Part shown: positions 63,583 to 64,000 of the stretch, one piece after another | Position numbering within the stretch: position 1 is the stretch's first letter | How the letters are laid out: every line of letters starts with the position of its first letter | Origin: an uncultured Flavobacteriaceae bacterium | GTDB taxonomy: Bacteria; Bacteroidota; Bacteroidia; Flavobacteriales; Flavobacteriaceae | Assembly (NCBI GenBank): GCA_947502635.1 | Contig: CANNAN010000002.1 | Location: 496,001 to 560,000, forward strand | DNA: 64,000 nt | Direction: 5' to 3' | The notes under the pieces: model-generated | Told to the model about the DNA's origin: nothing | The model's input: only the letters and a program-made list of their open reading frames with translations | Database searches by the model: none | Made by a program: the position numbers and the translations under genes

Positions 63583-63608
63583 AAAAAAGTTGTTTTTAAG
63601 GTAGTCGT

Positions 63609-64000
63609 TTACTTTCTATATAAAGGGTCAGCCCCAATAGTACCAATCAAACTGTTTAAATACGATTCAGACTTAACTTGTTTATACAACTGTTTTACAG
63701 ATTCTAAGCGGTCTTTGATTTTCATTTCAGTAACTAAAAAACGATTGTTCGGATTTGCAATGAAATCTTCTAAATAACTGATTTGGGAATCATAAAAACG
63801 AATGTCTTTTTGCTGTTTTAATACCAATCGTTCTTTATACCAATCACTTTTTAATACATAATCTCTATTAAAGAAGTGTCGTAATTCTGGATCACTTATA
63901 TGTTTACCTTCATAAGTGCCATAAGCCATGATATGTAATAAGATTTTTAGTGGTGGTATAGCAGCTTCGATACTTCCATCTTCAAAATAACTTAGAGCCA
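63609..64000 (-). CDS. C-terminal part of an unrecognised protein (cut by window edge)
   Basis: The reading frame is open from the right edge to the stop at 63609 (about 129 residues). An internal ATG at 63929 is not a likely start because upstream codons keep coding-like composition (LSYFEDGSIEAAIPPLKILL). Soluble, helical, charged C-terminus with DPELRHFFNRDYVLKSDWYK and LEDFIANPNNRFLV. I do not recognise the family; the tail resembles those of larger bacterial enzymes seen in Bacteroidota but I cannot name one. Confidence 0.7.
   Translation of the reverse strand, partial: ALSYFEDGSIEAAIPPLKILLHIMAYGTYEGKHISDPELRHFFNRDYVLKSDWYKERLVLKQQKDIRFYDSQISYLEDFIANPNNRFLVTEMKIKDRLESVKQLYKQVKSESYLNSLIGTIGADPLYRK

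Noticed and set aside
1-64000. tRNA or rRNA genes, insertion sequences, prophage
   Set aside because: None recognised by eye: no cloverleaf with a CCA end, no transposase, integrase or phage structural gene.

Overview
The window is a stretch of chromosome from a marine-type member of the Flavobacteriaceae (Bacteroidota). The evidence is low GC, TAnnTTTG-type -7 boxes with weak ribosome binding sites, Por/type IX secretion (T9SS) sorting domains on several secreted proteins, a TonB-dependent receptor with an N-terminal carboxypeptidase-like domain, many Bacteroidota-restricted DUF families (DUF3098, DUF4271, DUF4296) and the ATP-type PEP carboxykinase. It is mostly core chromosome with a few accessory loci. 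I saw no rRNA or tRNA gene, CRISPR array, insertion sequence or prophage.

Layout. 1-8206: a LacI regulator (cut by the window edge) divergent from a TonB receptor, an MGH1-like GH63 hydrolase, a GNAT, a sodium:solute symporter and a glycerate kinase. This reads as a catabolic locus for a glycosylglycerate compatible solute (mannosylglycerate/digeneaside or glucosylglycerate), feeding 2-phosphoglycerate into glycolysis. 8210-13394: ftsX-DUF3098 operon and leuS; leuS carries a 45-base perfect hairpin and a separate palindromic repeat, both translated in frame. 13646-18748: SemiSWEET, alanine dehydrogenase, a membrane Zn-peptidase, a BI-1 protein and a membrane-anchored MutS-like ATPase, with flavobacterial intergenic repeats between them. 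18903-21669: a thioredoxin-like protein and a LytS/LytTR two-component pair. 21760-26486: GNAT, methionine-type aminotransferase plus omega-amidase, an Ig-like lipoprotein and ComF. 26968-30618: a large secreted GH86-type agarase/porphyranase with Ig-like domains, CBM6 and a T9SS signal. 31009-38967: glyS, Lrp, saccharopine-dehydrogenase family protein, DUF423, pckA, hemD and DUF4271. 39080-44232: polyprenol-phosphate mannosyltransferase-like GT2, dihydroorotase, DUF4296, an epimerase and tyrS. 44386-50574: a LuxE-like protein, a tiny T9SS-tail protein, a PhoB/PhoR-like pair, a glycosyltransferase, trmB, a LysE transporter and an alkyltransferase-like protein. 50577-53147: a duplicated secreted leucine-rich-repeat protein. 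53474-55679: Fe-S assembly (Mrp/ApbC, NifU) with a ferredoxin. 55740-64000: DUF1853, a phosphoesterase, an SDR/beta-propeller-Dabb/GlcG/Crp cluster, a Met-rich outer-membrane protein with a Cys/His membrane partner, an SGNH lipoprotein and a gene cut by the window edge.

How it fits together. The glycosylglycerate locus and the GH86 enzyme both point to red algae: digeneaside (mannosylglycerate) is a red-algal osmolyte, and agar/porphyran are red-algal wall polysaccharides. This link is an inference. The rest is a set of small housekeeping operons separated by well-formed hairpin terminators, with several convergent gene ends that overlap or share a terminator.
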